From assembly GCA_015234495.1 (NCBI GenBank), contig JADGMZ010000066.1, positions 1-6,401 on the forward strand: DNA of 6,401 nucleotides, written 5' to 3'. The position numbers were made by a program, and so were the translations under genes. The first letter of the stretch is position 1. Every line of letters starts with the position of its first letter. The notes under the pieces were generated by a model. It was not told the origin of the DNA. It ran no database searches and was given only the letters and a program-made list of their open reading frames with translations. Below are positions 5,588-6,401 of the stretch, piece after piece. The DNA comes from Brevundimonas sp. (GTDB taxonomy: Bacteria > Pseudomonadota > Alphaproteobacteria > Caulobacterales > Caulobacteraceae).

Positions 5588-6401
5588 TCAGCGCCGGCGA
5601 CGGCGTCGACGGGGGCGCCGCTCCTCGCGCATTTTCTGCAGCAGCAGGCCCTCGCGTAGGCCGCGGTCGGCGACGCGGACGCGTTCTGACGGCCAGGCCC
5701 GCTGCACGGCTTCCATGATGGCGGCGCCGGCCAGCACCAGGTCGGCGCGGTCGGGTCCGATGCAGGATTCGGCGGCGCGCCCGGCCGGGCCCAGATGCAT
5801 CAGACGCTCGGCCGCCTTTTCGCAGTCGCCGCGGGTCATCCACAGACCGTCGACGAGGTTGCGCTGGTAGCGCCGCAACCGGAGATGGATGCCGGCCAGA
5901 CTGGTGATCGCCCCCGAGGTGCCGACCAGATGGGCGCGGCCGGCGACGAACAGCTCGCGCAACGACGGGTCGATCGGCGCCACCGCCAGGGCTTCGCCCA
6001 TGTCCGCCACCATGGTCTCGTACCAGGCGTCGAGGGCGGCGGCGGAGGCGGAAGGGGGCTCCGGATGGCGTTCGGACAAGGTGACGACGCCGACGGGAGC
6101 CGACATCCAGCCCTCCAGCACAAAGGCGTCGTCGGCCCGCCTCAGCCAGCTGAGTTCGGTCGATCCGCCGCCGACGTCGACGACCAGCACCGCCTCGGCC
6201 CGCTCATCGAACAGGTTCAGGCAGCCCTGGACGGACAGCCGCGCCTCCTCGACCGGGTCGATGATGCGCAGGCGCAGGCCGGTGCCGCGGCGGACACGTT
6301 CGATGAAGTCGGGGCCGTTGTCGGCCTGGCGGCAGGCCTGGGTGGCCACGGCCATCAACCGGGCGGGGTCGACGCCCTTGCGCGCCACCCGTTCTCCGCA
6401 C
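5588..6401 (-). CDS. Ppx/GppA family phosphatase (5' end outside window)
   Basis: The family covers exopolyphosphatases and guanosine pentaphosphate (pppGpp) phosphatases of the ASKHA (actin-like ATPase) fold, acting in polyphosphate and stringent-response metabolism. The frame stays open to the right edge (270 codons). The GTG at 6388 is internal, because CGERVARKGVDPARLMAVATQACR continues the family's pattern across it. Residues below count from that GTG: VATQACRQADNGPDF (14-28), DPVEEARL (44-51, holding the conserved acidic pair), DVGGGSTEL (71-79, the phosphate-binding loop), VGTSGAITSLAGIHL (155-169), RADLVLAGAAIMEAV (214-228) and RVADRGLREGLL (238-249). The protein ends soon after, so it is the short form without the C-terminal HD-like domain of E. 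coli Ppx. It finishes in ERRPR followed by six more arginines. Exopolyphosphatase versus pppGpp phosphatase activity cannot be decided here. It is convergent with cyclophilin copy 2, with one base between the stops. Confidence 0.94.
   Translation of the reverse strand, partial: CGERVARKGVDPARLMAVATQACRQADNGPDFIERVRRGTGLRLRIIDPVEEARLSVQGCLNLFDERAEAVLVVDVGGGSTELSWLRRADDAFVLEGWMSAPVGVVTLSERHPEPPSASAAALDAWYETMVADMGEALAVAPIDPSLRELFVAGRAHLVGTSGAITSLAGIHLRLRRYQRNLVDGLWMTRGDCEKAAERLMHLGPAGRAAESCIGPDRADLVLAGAAIMEAVQRAWPSERVRVADRGLREGLLLQKMREERRPRRRRRRR

Noticed and set aside
4821..5870. Plus-strand frame overlapping cyclophilin copy 2 and running into the phosphatase
   Set aside because: It is almost entirely Arg, Gly, Ala and Pro, and it crosses a convergent gene boundary. 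The genuine cyclophilin occupies another frame with full motifs.

Overview
The window is a compact, very GC-rich piece of chromosome. It carries seven protein genes, two of them cut by the window edges, and almost no non-coding DNA: every intergenic gap is about 50 bases or less. Base composition, the acidic insertion in GyrA and the order gyrA - (small genes) - coaD - tandem exported cyclophilins suggest an alphaproteobacterium, most likely Caulobacteraceae and possibly Brevundimonas. That placement comes from recalled family features, not from a search. I see no tRNA, rRNA, CRISPR array, insertion sequence or phage gene.

Layout on the plus strand: (1) the 3' part of gyrA (DNA gyrase subunit A), up to 1657; (2) an unrecognised membrane protein with a lipoprotein-type signal, 1706-2500; (3) a class IV PLP-dependent aminotransferase-fold enzyme, 2497-3285, whose start overlaps the preceding stop by 4 bases; (4) coaD (phosphopantetheine adenylyltransferase), 3336-3818; (5) and (6) two tandem exported cyclophilin-type peptidylprolyl isomerases, 3827-4657 and 4690-5586. 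On the minus strand, (7) a Ppx/GppA-family phosphatase runs from beyond the right edge to 5588 and meets the second cyclophilin gene tail-to-tail with one base between them.

The six plus-strand genes have gaps of -4 to 50 bases, so they could be read as one or a few operons, although gyrA and coaD are housekeeping genes that need not share a function with their neighbours. The lipoprotein/aminotransferase pair looks translationally coupled, and the first cyclophilin, with a TTG start 8 bases after the coaD stop, may be coupled to coaD. The cyclophilin pair is a tandem duplication of periplasmic folding enzymes that share an unusual insertion and exactly two matched cysteines.

I find no convincing evidence of a previously undescribed multi-gene system. 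The points most worth a second look are the lipoprotein/multi-helix membrane protein, the matched cysteine pair and shared insertion in the cyclophilins, the residue changes in the class IV enzyme, the GyrA variations, and the seven-arginine tail of the phosphatase.
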